A DNA stretch of 64,000 nucleotides from Nymphalis io (Eukaryota > Arthropoda > Insecta > Lepidoptera > Nymphalidae): contig NC_065902.1 of assembly GCF_905147045.1 (NCBI RefSeq), forward strand, positions 1,309,377 to 1,373,376, in the 5' to 3' direction. Shown in pieces: positions 11,892 to 24,500 of the stretch. The first letter of the stretch is position 1, and every line of letters starts with the position of its first letter. The position numbers and the translations under genes are program-made. The notes under the pieces were generated by a model. The model made no database searches, had not been told where the DNA came from, and was given only the letters and a program-made list of their open reading frames with translations.

Positions 11892-12140
11892 TGACGAGCC
11901 GGTTGGCGTGGTTGGTAGACACTTGTTTTTCACGCCGAAGGTAGTGGGTTCGATTCCCACTCAGGACAGACATTTGTGTGCATGAAAATGTCTGTTTATC
12001 CTGAGTTTGGGTGTAATTATCTATATAAGTATGTATTTACAAAAGAAATGTAGTATATGTAGCATATTAGTAGTCTAGTGTCCATAGTACAAGCTCTGCT
12101 TAGTTTGGTGACTAATATGCCAGGATATAATTATTATTAT
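11892..12140 (+). mobile_element. tRNA-derived SINE family C, second copy
   Basis: GACGAGCCGGTTGGCGTGG to the B-box GGTTCGATTCCCA, then CAGACATTTGTGTGCATGA and a tail ending CAGGATATAATTATTATTA. It is collinear with 5417-5685 but has a deletion in the last third (the GTACAAGCTTAATTTGG segment is shortened). Confidence 0.85.
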
Positions 12141-12879
12141 TTGATCAGTATTTAATTTATTCGGACACAGTGTGTTTAAATAGCAATAGGTTGGGCCGGC
12201 TTTCTTTTGAGGGGGTTTCAGAAATTCGAGACATACATATATGCATATTATACACAGAATGTATTTCTTAACACATTAATGTGGTGCGTGCTCGGGTTTG
12301 TGTCCGCAATATTAGTCACTATATTTTACGACAGTCAGGCAGACGTTTATATGAAGCACGGAAGTTAATTTATTTTGTTAAGATCATTTTTGAACTGAAA
12401 CAAACTAAAAATGGTACTTTGACTATTAAACAATGTATGAATATCTACATACGAAATAGTATCATATGTGTAATATTAAGGGATTGTTTTACTAGATATT
12501 TTAACAATGAATAATCAGACTGTTATAATTACGAAAATAACTGTTAGTTTGTTTTCTATCTTATCAAGACTAAACCTATTAACGGTCATAATGTAAGCAT
12601 ATAGCTAGCCTGAAACATAAATGAGAAATAGACGTATAAATTACGGCATTTACGAGAAAAATGTATTTGACGAAGGCACGGGGATCAGTTTGCCTATATT
12701 TCACTGTCAAAGGTTTATAGTAACAGCAGGAATATTACAATTTCACTAGTGACATTATAATATTAAGGCTTCGACCATAATCCTGCGACATTGTTTTATA
12801 ATATATCTTATATTTATCATATTAATTTATTCAGTACTCCGTCAACCTTCTAGAACAGACACTATATTAGATACGAGTA

Positions 12880-13005
12880 AATCGTCCCGGCTTCGCACGG
12901 GTAGATAAGAGATGTATTTTGGACAGGATTTGCGTAAAATCTGTTCTTAGTGAGATTCCGGAAAGGAGTAACTGTGAAAAAAGTCATTTGGGTGGATAGT
13001 TAAGA
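12880..13005 (-). mobile_element. Helitron-like fragment, inverted copy
   Basis: AATCGTCCCGGCTTCGCACGGGTAGATAAGA, then ATGTATTTTGGACAGGATTT and CTTAGTGAG, is the reverse complement of the element piece at 8100-8230. This supports both calls by mutual similarity. Confidence 0.55.
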
Positions 13006-13014
13006 AGATTTCGT

Positions 13015-13311
13015 GGTTTTTTTTTTATATAGAATAGGAAGGCGGACGAGCATATGGGCCACCTGATGGTAAGTGATCACCAAAAGCCCTTAGACATTGG
13101 CATTGTAAGAAATGTCAACCATCGCTTACATGGCCAATGCGCCACCAACCTTGGGAACTAAGATTTTATGTCCCTTGAGCCTGTAATTACACTGGCTCAC
13201 TCACCCTTCAAACCGGAACACAACAATAACGAGTACTGCTGTTTTGCGGTAGAATATCTGATGAGTGGGTGGTACCTACCCAGACGAGCTTGCACAAAGC
13301 TTTACCACCAA
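13015..13311 (-). mobile_element. SINE family A, near full length
   Basis: Poly-T then TATAGAATAGGAAGGCGGACG and all later blocks through CTACCCAGACGAGCTTGCAC are present; it is collinear with 4652-4946 with scattered differences. Confidence 0.85.
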
Positions 13312-15020
13312 TTGGTGAGTGATATTTCGCTTAGCAGATTATATACTAACAATCTATTTTATTGTAAAACAGTAACATACATTAAATAATAATAAAAATA
13401 ACTTTAAATTTCATAGAAACATTTATATTACTTTAGGAACTAAATCTAGTTTTTTAGGATAAATTTTAATAACATGAGCCTATGTAAAAATTACTCAAAA
13501 TAAATATGAAGTATTTATTATTATATATATATTTGCATTGTTATCGATACTTGACAATTTAAAAAGCGATCCCGATTTAAAACCGAGACAATGTTAATTC
13601 AGCTGAACAAAGCTGGTTCCATTCGATCGATCCTACGTTCCAAACGGCGATTGTTATCATTTCCGCTGTAAGGTAGGGTCCGAGTGTAGAGGCACTTGGC
13701 AAAGCATTGAACCTTATGTAAAGCCTTGCTTAAATAACACTACCGGACTACAGACTTCTAGAGTTACAGTAAATCGACTACGTACATAAGAGGTTTAATT
13801 ATTTTGGCCGATATAGCCACTTACTTAGATTTGATCTACTTAAAAAATCAAGTATTCATCCTGAAATTCGTATTATATTGGGCAAAATAGTTAGCAAAAC
13901 AACCAGAAAATTACCGCTAGGATTTTACTCTGGCTCTAGACATATGGTTCCCAGAAATTTAAGCATTAACCGTTATTATCTTGATGCTATAGATATATAT
14001 GATATCATTGCATATTAATTTAAACATTCTTAGTCAACGCTAAGTTTCCTTCACGTAAAAATCCTTATCAACCCAATTTAACCCTTGTTATAATTCCAAC
14101 CTAGATGAAAACGAGCATTTAATCTCTTAATCTGGACGCATAATTTATATTGGACTCTGGTGTATTGATCTTAACACGAAGTTTTCGCTATTTTTTATTG
14201 TAAAATTTATTTGGCGCGAAATTTCTGCCCTCGCTATTTTTATCTTACGCACTTTACGTTTTAACTTGTAAAATAAATATAAAAAGTGCTGTATTAAAAT
14301 TTTAATAGTAGCGCAATGGAGTATTTATCCTGAAACCTATGAAACATTTTAATATTTAAATTTTTAAACTTATTATTCTTTTCGATGTAGATAATAAATT
14401 GATGGGTAACATTCACAACGGGCGATTATTATAAAGATAATTACGTCATGGTAGACTTTTTTGGATGCATACATATTTTCAATTTTTTTTAACTACCTAC
14501 CAATTGCGTCGAAAAACATGTAATTTTCAAATACGTAATGATGTATTCACAGGTGTTTTGTTTCAATGCATCAGTATGTAATGTGAGGCAAATCATATTT
14601 CCGAGGTGATGAAAAATATATATAAATATATGTTAGTCCATTCAATAATTAAGAAAAAAAGTATTCAGCAATGTACTTTTTGCTTTAAAGGACACTATTA
14701 TGTCATTTCGTTTTTTATTTCTTTAAATTTAAAAATTATAATTCTATGAATTATTAATCTTTTGTGTATACGCAATAGCATTTATTGTATATCTGATTTA
14801 AGTGTACGATAAAAATAACCTTTGCAACATATTTGGTAGTCAATTAGAATCGTTATAAAAAGTTGACCAATTAAAGTGATTAAAAGACAGTTGCGAGAGT
14901 TGACGAGACTAAATATTTTTAAACATCTTTGAGTGTTTAAAACTTTAACTAGGTTTTACTGTGAAAAAAAAAATTAAAGAAATCTCTATATGATATATAT
15001 ATCATTTTAATTATGAATGA
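13312..15020. other. AT-rich stretch downstream of the Ig exons
   Basis: I looked here for further minus-strand exons of the Ig gene that would join in phase 0 after 15026. None with a convincing acceptor, frame and Ig motif was found. Most likely this is intron. Confidence 0.4.
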
Positions 15021-15025
15021 CTTAC

Positions 15026-15304
15026 CAAAACTTCGTGGTGAGTTCGGTTTCCTCTGTAGACCCACTGGACGTTAGTTGGTAGTTTCAGCAGACCGCCACA
15101 AGGAATAGTCACGTTCGTTCCCTTGTCTGCGGCTACTTGCCGAATCTCCACTTCTTCGCCTTGGACTCGAAGAACTATCGCAGAAAAAAAATATAGGATA
15201 ATAAAATTACGAAACAGCGTAAAATTTAATATCAATTTAATTCAAATTTATTTACCTTGTATTCCAAGGCAGAACAGAGGCACCAATATACGTTTGAGAA
15301 ACAT
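15026..15304 (-). CDS. Immunoglobulin-superfamily secreted or membrane protein, first two exons
   Basis: Exon 1 is 15256-15304, with ATG at 15304-15302, a hydrophobic signal peptide (MFLKRILVPLFCLGIQ) and donor GTAAAT. Exon 2 is 15026-15174, with acceptor TTTTTCTGCGATAG and donor GTAAGT. Joining them in phase 1 gives a continuous 65-residue frame in which EEVEIRQVAADKGTNVTIPC and QWVYRG supply the first conserved Cys and the core Trp of a V-type Ig fold. NVT and NRT are possible N-glycosylation sites. The remaining Ig domain(s) and any anchor must lie further left, with the next exon joining in phase 0; I could not find it in 1-15000, where introns would be long. The gene is divergent from ksr, with 456 bp between the two start codons. 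Which Ig family it belongs to cannot be told from this fragment. Confidence 0.75.
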
Positions 15305-15760
15305 CCTACTATTTCTCCATCTAAACTCTAAGAAAAAAATCCACACTCACTACCTAGTCGTTTAGTATAAAAGATTTTTTTCTAACTAGTTTATTTACAT
15401 TACATAGAATTAAAACGACGGAAGGCGAAATAATAGGAAACAACTCTCACAACAAACGTCTTCACTCCATTGATAAAAGTCATAGACTACTTAAATGTCA
15501 TAATCGCGGTTCACAGTTGCCATTTTAAAAATCCTGAAAACTACCGTAAAACGCGATAACAGCTGTCAAAGGCTTGTCTATACTCGTAACATTGGATCGC
15601 CATAGACAAGAATATAGATTTTCTTCGGACATGGCCGCTGTATCGGCAATACAACACCTGCAATGTTTTGTATATTCATATTCATTTTTTATAATGAATA
15701 AAGAGTTTTTTACTTATAAGTAGTGATTAGTGGCTCGTGTATAGTGCTGTGATATTTGTA
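15305..15760. promoter_or_regulatory. Shared intergenic promoter region of Ig gene and ksr
   Basis: 456 bp separate two divergently oriented start codons. Both promoters and both 5' UTRs must lie here unless there are upstream non-coding exons. It contains an E-box-like CAGCTG at about 15560. No clear TATA/initiator pair stands out, so TSS positions are not assigned. Confidence 0.5.
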
Positions 15761-18700
15761 ATGGATGCAGAGAACGAGATCGAAAAAAAGAGAATCCGTG
15801 ATGCAATTCAGATGATAGAGACGATTCAGTCGATGATCGACGTTTCAGCGGACAGGCTCGAGGGGTTGAGGACACAATGCTCAACCAGCGCAGAGCTGAC
15901 GCAGCAGGAAATTCGGACCCTGGAGGTAAGCCGGATGTAGTTTTTTCTTTACGTTACGTGTTATGGAAACAAGATGTGCCCTTGAATAGTTTGCCAGGCC
16001 TGAACTTCAAGGCCTCTGGGCTCAAGGAGCGGTGTGATTAGTTCATTGCCGTTGTAGAAAGTGTGAGCGCGCGCATACCCTGTTACCTTGAGCTACACTG
16101 CCCTATTTTCTTTATAGTATGTTGTAACGATTGACTTCTAATATTATACTGGCACTGTATTTTATATTTTATAAAGAATATTTAAAAAAAGCTTTACGAT
16201 AAAATATCTAAAATAATGTATGCTTATTCCTTTCTAATAATTTGTAATGTATTTACTGAGTTATATTATCTAAACATGCACTAAAATGAATAGGCTGTCA
16301 TATGTAACAAAATATACTGTTAGAAAGTTGATCAATTAGACAATTTTAAATGTTCATAATATAAAGAACATTCCTTGATTGTGTTATACTAGTGTTCATT
16401 TATATTATTTATGAGAGTCATTAGTTTCAATGGAAACAATGGATTTTTCAATTCAGTTGGAATGCATATATAAATAATTAATTCTATATAAGATTTAACA
16501 ATACCTTCCTTGATTTAATATGGTAGTGAGTTTAGACAGACTGAGCGATGAGAATACAGAACTAAACCAGTTTAAGACAATCATGGCTATTCCCATGGTT
16601 GGTGTCATTGGCGATGAAAGTGATTGTTAACATTTCTTACAATGCCAAAGTCTATGGGCATTGGTGACCACTTACCATCAGGTGACTCATACACTTGTCT
16701 TCCTAGCTATTCTATAAAATAAAATAAAAAACAGAAAACAATTGCTTTAAACTCAACAAAACATGATTATCAGAATCACAAAAAAAATATATACTCATTA
16801 AGTATATCTATATATGTAAATCCTAAGTTCTCCTTTTATAGGATTTTAATCCTTATAAGCAATTAATAAATGTTAAAAAAATTAGTAACTCAATTTTGAA
16901 ATCCATTTATTTTACAGAACCTATAGATCTTTCATATTCAGGTATTGTTTACTAGAAGTGTATAAATCATAATATTACAAGCTATAATATTGTACTATCT
17001 CTCTTTGAATATATTGTTAAAGATACAACACTGTAGGTCTTTTAAATGATGGAAAAAATTTAAAACACTTGTATCACGCTATGTCACATTTTATTTACAA
17101 TTAATTTAAAGCTATTTTTTGCAACTTAGGACTCCATATCTATTTATTTTTATAAAACTAAGGGCTTAAGAGTCACAAACAAATGTTTGAAGTGTTAGAT
17201 GTTCTAAACATAATATTATGGAATTCTGTAAACCTCAGTAGTTGTGTTGATGAGGACATAATCATGTTTATAAGAATTCAATTAAATTCTTGGCCTTATT
17301 GCAAGTCATTCACTGAATGTTTACAATAATAAATCTGTATTCAAAGTCATTTAAGTCTGAAATCAATTTATTTGTTTGGATACAAGTTTTGTTTACATTT
17401 ATATATCAGCTTTATGATATTTATGGTATATTAAATAGAAACAGAGTGACAAAATATATTATTGTTTTTTTTAATCATGCATAATGGCTGTACAGTTATA
17501 ATAACAATAATGTATATTAAAACTTATTTATTTTTGCTGTTAAATTGAATTAACATCTTGATTTCCTTACTTTGTATACAACAATTAATAAATATTGTTT
17601 TGTATCTGTATACTTAATTTTTTCCATTACATTTCAGGGTAAACTTGTAAAGCATTTTTCAAGGCAACTTGTCATAAAAGCTCAGTTTGTCGAAGAAATT
17701 CAGAGAGAACTAGGACATGTCCCCAGCCTGAGGCAGTGGTTGCGTGTCGTGGGGCTCAGTATTGATGCTATAGAGGTAAGTTTAAACATGCCAATATTTT
17801 CCTTCAATCATTTCACAATGAATGTATCTAGCTTGTCATTTCAAAAATATATTCTATTAATAATTGACAACAGCTAAGACATTGTATTGTTTATTTGGCT
17901 AACAGCAAGTTTTAGCCAGCAAACTTAACTTCAATTACTTTTTGGTATGTGATTTGTTAATACACAATAAAATAAATACACTATGTTATGTACAACAACA
18001 TGATTTGCGTCTAATCATAATTCTAATTAATCATTTTGAGTTCCTGCTTGAGTCGCAAATCCATATGCAAACTTTCGTATTTATATAAGTAAAATATCAA
18101 CTGCTCATTATTACATATAGTTGATAGACATTAAATCAGAAAGATATTTTATATGTTTGTAATTTGACTGTAATTAGGACTCTTGTGTTATAATAATTGA
18201 AATAATATATTTTTCTCTAGGCTGTATTATCCCGAGTGTCATCACTGGAAACCCTGCGCGAACGAACGGAACATGAGCTGCGTGCGATGCTGTGCGGAGC
18301 AAGGGACGAGGAGGTGCGGCGACTGTGCAGAGCAATGCAGAGGCTAAGGAGTTACACTGGTAGTAACATTTTGTATTTATTCTTTTGCCATTTTTAATTT
18401 TTTAAGTACTCATACACTTGTAGCTTGTTAGAAATTTCTATCAACGAATATCGAAATTTTACTGTCTCTAATAATAGTAATAATGTTATTTCAGAGGCTT
18501 TAGCTCGTGGAGACGGAGCGGTAGAGCTGCCGCTTTACTGGGATTCGTGGGAGCGACACGGACGCGGTTCGCCTCGTACGAGGGACGAACGTAATTCAAA
18601 CCATAAAAAAGGTAATATTTTGAAATCTTTATTTCTATATATTATACAATTTCACTTATATTAAATTATATCGCATATTCTACAAAATCTTGCAATATTC

Positions 18701-21493
18701 TATATGTCAATAAGAAGTTGTAAATTTGTTTCGGAGCTATGTATATATCAACAGCAAACTTGTATATATAAAAATTGAAAATTTTCAGGTGGAAAATCTC
18801 CAACAACACCAATAAACAAACGTAAGCAGAATGTCCACCTGCCCGCTCCTGCTGCGCTCACCAAATCCCGGTCGCACGAGTCCCAGCTCTCTGTCAAGCC
18901 AGATACCTCAGATCTTAGGTCAATTTTAATTTGTAAAGTACTAGTGAAGCCCGGCAGATGTTGTCCTATCTGTGCATACTTATCAATGGTCATGGTGATC
19001 AGTTGAACTCTAAAGATATAGAAGTTGATGTGCTGCAATACCGTGATATCCACAAAGTGAATGTTATGAAAAACTTTTTCCATGTAGATATACATATATG
19101 CACCAACACTTATTGTACTCAGACACAAAACAAGATGTAGATAAAACAAAAAAAAGAAATTGCAATCCAAAAATTTAGATTGTGATAGATACTGTTTGGA
19201 AATAAAAACATGCTGGAACATAAACCGCTGTGCTGATAAAAAGATACACCAAAGGCAAAGAAACGTGTTAGTGCCTACTTCAAGAAACCATTTTTAAAAA
19301 AACAACAACGTCAAAGTGTTAATCTCCTAAGAGATATATTAATCTATTTAAATTTTAATGGATATGACACACAATTTTCCTAATGATATTTTGCTTGATT
19401 CTTGGTATTGTTTATCTCAAGTGGCATATTAGCAGTTAACACCAATTCTTGGAGTTCTTACGCTATTTATGATAATTAATCAATGGCTATTCATTGAGGC
19501 TGCAGAAAAGTATGCTTAAGACATTTTTAAATTATTCATTTGATAAAATATTTTAATTTTTTTAAAGGGGTTTAAATTTATTATTCGTGTTTCAGCGACA
19601 ACAGCCAGTCGTCCGCAGTTGGTACGGCAGAAGGTAGTCCGCCCGCCTCCCCGCGCGACCCCGACCCCGATCCCCCGCACGGATACTATAATACTAACGT
19701 AAGCTCTACACGTATGCAATTCACGCACCTTTGTTATTCTTGTCTAAACTCCACAAGCACTGTCATGTGGATGAAGTTGTATATGAGTAACTATCAGAAG
19801 AGTCATTTGTAACTTGTTAGTGATGTATTATCAATGGAAGTTCCTAATGCAGCTTATGGAATATCATACCATCTTTCTATTATTCTATTATCATAAAGAT
19901 CTTATATATACATAGAGATTTTTAAATATTTTCAATGTTAATTTAACATATAAAGATAGCAATAATGCATAAATATTTATATGAAATATAATTAGTGTAA
20001 GCTATGTACGTTTTTTTTATAGAATAGGAAGGTGGTCGAGCATATGGGCCACCTGATGATAAGTGGTCACCAACATCCTTAGAAATTGGCATTGTAAGAA
20101 ATGTTAACCATCGCTTACATCACCAATGTGCCACCAACCTTGGGAACTAAGATGTTATGTCCCTTGTGCCTGTAATTACACTGGCTCACTCACCCTTCAA
20201 ACCGGAAAACAACAATACCAAGTATTGCTGTTGGTAAATTGTTATTTGTTACCCGCAGGCCACGTCGTGCTCGCCGCGCACGCCGACGGTGAGCGGCTGC
20301 ATGGCGCACGATATCGCGCACCGCTTCACCAAGAACTTCAACATGATCGCCACCTGCGACTACTGTGACAAGCAGATGCTCTTCGGATCTGGGCTCAAGT
20401 GCAAGGAGTGCAAGTTCAAGTGTCACCGGTAAGATCGCTCCCTTCCTCTCGTGTAATGTGCCGATCTATGGTCGATTCTAACGGCAGGATGAGTAAAGAA
20501 TAAATAAACAATTTTGACCTTGAATTGACATGACGTTATTGGTTTAACTCTAAATTATCTATGGTGTATAGTGTTGTATTATAAATAAATATGTATGTAT
20601 TATGATAAAAACTGTTTCTTGTACGTACGTACAAAAATTGCTATGCAAAGCAATGAATATGTAAATCTAAAGTTTGTTTTACCTTTACTCTTCCACCATT
20701 GAAATATTACGATACATACACACATGGTTACTTATTAGATGTAGAAATTCTAACTATATAAATTATCAAATTTTGCAAATTAAGATTTAGTTTTTTTTTT
20801 GGAGATTTTTTAGTACAAAATAAAATTCATTTTTTTATTTATGAGTAATTAAATGTATAATTATGTACATGGTAGGTACAACAAAAGCCAGAGAGCAAAA
20901 GTCACAGGTCACACTCACAGATAAATAACGCAAAATTTTAATCTGAAATGTAGCTTGTGACACTAATCCCGTCAATTTTATTTTTTGCCGCAGAGATTGT
21001 GAAAGTAAAGTTCCTCCGTCGTGCGGCTTACCGCCCGAGTTCGTCACGGCGTTCAAAGAAAAATTTCATAAAGATGGTAATGCTTAAACCTTAGCCTTAT
21101 ATGATACAGTATAAAAATCAATTTGTCCAAAATTTGTTTAGTAATAATACATAGATATTTCAGTCCTATATTGTAATAATAAAATGTAAATTATCTAGGC
21201 CTCTCTATTTTTTTTATAGTTCTCCTTTCTATCGTTCCTATCTATGTATGTCTTTAATCCGAGCGTTCCTCTGATATTTGACGACCTCTGTTTTAAAAAC
21301 TAGTCAGAGGGGTGCAAAAAAAAATCCCCGCGTCCCGCGGGTCGAGTATAGTCGCTCTAATGACGCGAGGTCGCGCGTGCGCAGGCGGCCTGTACCTGCC
21401 GGCGGCCGGCGCCGCGCGCGCCGCGCTGCTGCCGTCGCTCACGCCGCACCGCCGCCGCCCGCCGCCCGCGCCGCACCACGCCGTACGTACCGC

Positions 21494-21533
<40 letters not shown>

Positions 21534-24500
21534 TCACCGCCGTGTGTTGCAGGCCGGGCCCGACTCCTCGTCCAACACGTCGTCGTGCAACAGCTCCACG
21601 CCGTCGTCGCCCGCGCTGGCCGCGCCCGCCACGCCGCAGCCGCACGCGCACGCCCCGCACAACGCGCACCACGCGCACCACCCGCACCACCAGCACCACC
21701 AGCAGCACCAGCACGCCGCCAAGCAGCTGTTCCACTTTCCCGGTGACCACCTACTTTGGCACTAAATCGCAGGCATATGTTAAGATCGGTTGTAATCACA
21801 TGTGATACTGCATCACGCGCGTGCCGACATTCTAGTCTCTTATGTTATAGATAGCTGGTCGTGATAACGAGTGAAATAAAGCGTGAATTATTAAATTTTA
21901 TTACACTTATTGTAGCTAAATAAAAATATTTAGAGATTTGCTTTGCTTGCAAATTCATTTAAGTCTATATTACTCAAATAACAGCATATCGGTTATTATA
22001 TTTTATCGCCTAGAAATATATAAGAAATACCTATTTTTTCTACAAATAATAACATAATATAGCTGTTTTTACGCATAAAATCCTACAATAAATTATATGA
22101 GATGGTTTGAAATTAATCACAACACATTTTACATGAATAAATAATTAAATACCTTTTTAATAGTAAGGCATATATTGCCTAATCTCGGTGCGCAAATATT
22201 TTTGTTCTTACTGTAAAAGAAAACTGTTTTCGAAACTGTAACGAATTTACCTAAATATAAACATGAATATGACTGAAAGGACCTTAAAATTAATTAAGCT
22301 GTTTCGAAATTGTTCCAAAAAAATTAACGACGTTTTTTTTGGAATGATAAATATAATAGTTTGACTATATTTGACAATGCTTAGAATAAACAGTTTAAAA
22401 AACAAACCTCATTATTATAATTTATATATAATACATTTTCCAATCCAATTCTTATATTATTATTTTTTGAGTATATGTGGACGAGCAAGTGGGCCACCTG
22501 GTGGTAGGTGGTCACCAACGCCCATAGACATTGGCATTGTAATAAATGTTAACTATCGCTTACATCTCCAATGCGCCACCAACCTTGGAAAATAAGATGT
22601 TAAGTCCCTTGTGCCTCTAATTAAACTGGTTCACTCACCCTTCAAACCGGAACACAACGATACCAAGTACAGCTGTTTCGCGGTATAAAATTGATGAGTG
22701 GGTGGTACCATTCATTATTTTTTATATTTTACTAATAAACGTATGTTTTTGTTTACAGAGGTAAAACCGCCAGTGTCCAGTCCGAACCACTCGTCGCATG
22801 TGCAGTCGCCTGCGCGGTCTATGGTCGAACACAAAGAAGAGCTGACTTCTAGCATCAAAAGCGGTACAGCGCATGCGCTCGTTATTCTAATTTATATTTT
22901 ACTACTGTCAAAGTACAATAAATGCTTAGTAAATATTGTATTGTATTGACGGTGTAAGAGCTGCTTTATGTCTTAGAGTGTCAATGTCTATGGACGAATG
23001 TGACCACTTACCATCTCATGGTCCATATACACGACTGTGGTCTGGTAACATGAAATATCTGTTTAGAATAAAAAATAGTACACATAATTGAAAGTTCATA
23101 AAAAAAAGCAAGATTTTTATTGTATACTTTCATTTGAAAAACAAAATTGTCTGGATCTATGTACATTTTTTTACAAAAGCCGAGATGGCCTAGTAGTTAG
23201 AACGCGTGAATCTTAACTGACGATCGTGGGTTCAAACCCGGGTAAGCACCACTGAATTTTCATGTGCTTAATTTGTGATTATAATTCATCTCGTGCTTGA
23301 CGGTGAAGGAAAACATCGTGAGGAAACCTGCACGTGTCTAATTTCATTGAAATTATGCCACATGTGTATTCTACCAACCCGCATTGGAGCAGCGTGGTGG
23401 AATAAGCTCCAAACCTTCTCCTCAAAAGGGAGAGGAGGCCTTAGCCCAGCAGTGGGACATTAACAGGCTGTTACTGTACTGTATGTACATTTGTCGCTCG
23501 GCCTATATTTATATTATAATAATAGATTTAAAATATATGTTTATAATTTTTATATGTAATAATTAAGTTTGCAATATTTCATGACTGGTGACTTTGTGCA
23601 AGCTTGGCTGGGTAGGTACCACCTACTCATCAGATATTCTACTGCAAAACAACAGTACTTGGTATTGTTGTGTTCCGATTTGAAGAGTTAGTGAGCCAGT
23701 GTAATTACAGGCACAAGGGACATAACATCTTAGTTCCCAAAGTTGGTGGCGCATTGGTGATGTAAGCGATGGTTAACATTTCTTACAATGCCAATTTCTA
23801 TGGGCATTGGTGACCACTTACCATCAGGTGGCCCATATGCTCGTCCGCCTTCCTATTCTATATAAAAAAAAATTAAATCGTTTTCTAAATTTTGTTTCAA
23901 TATTCAGTTTTCGGACAACAGAGGACCAATTTTATTTAATTAATTTAGCTTGATATGAGGACTGTCCCACACAGACCCGGGATTTATAGTCACGTTATGC
24001 ATTAATAGGAAATATAATAAAAATAAACATTATTATGGTGACAAATGAAATGTTCGGTCAATGTACATGGTAACATATACTACATGAGTGTATTGATTGA
24101 GAGCGAGTGTTGCGCAGAGGGCTCGGGTCGCGTGTCGCTGAGCGGGTCGGGCTCCACTGACAGCGGGCGGCACGACGCCGCGCACGACGCGCGCTGGCCG
24201 CGCCAGAACAGCGTGAGTACCGCCACGGACACACCTACCGGGCCATGTAGCTGCGAACCACGGGGACGGCTTAGATTTTTTTTTTTAAATATATAAGCTA
24301 GCGCTTGACTGTTATCACACCTGATGGAAAGTGATTATACAGTCTAAGGTGGAGCGCGCTTGCCAAGAAGATGCCTATTCACTCTAGACTTGAAGGTACC
24401 CATATTGTAGGTGGTGGGAACAACGGAGGTCAGGAGATTAGATCCAGATTAGAAAATTTGTACTTTTCATAATCGGGGTCTACATATTTTAATTGTGTAT

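Noticed and set aside
13560..13670. Minus-strand segment with an acceptor, as third exon of the Ig gene
   Set aside because: The required phase-0 frame hits a stop within three codons, and no Ig motif is seen.
18748..19221. 157-codon minus-strand frame
   Set aside because: Antisense over ksr exon 5 and its intron; no homology signal and part of it is the complement of a coding exon.
21278..21805. Long overlapping Arg/Pro/Ala-rich frames on both strands
   Set aside because: Frames opened by extreme GC content over ksr exons 9 and 10; only the frames joined by matching splice phases are coding.
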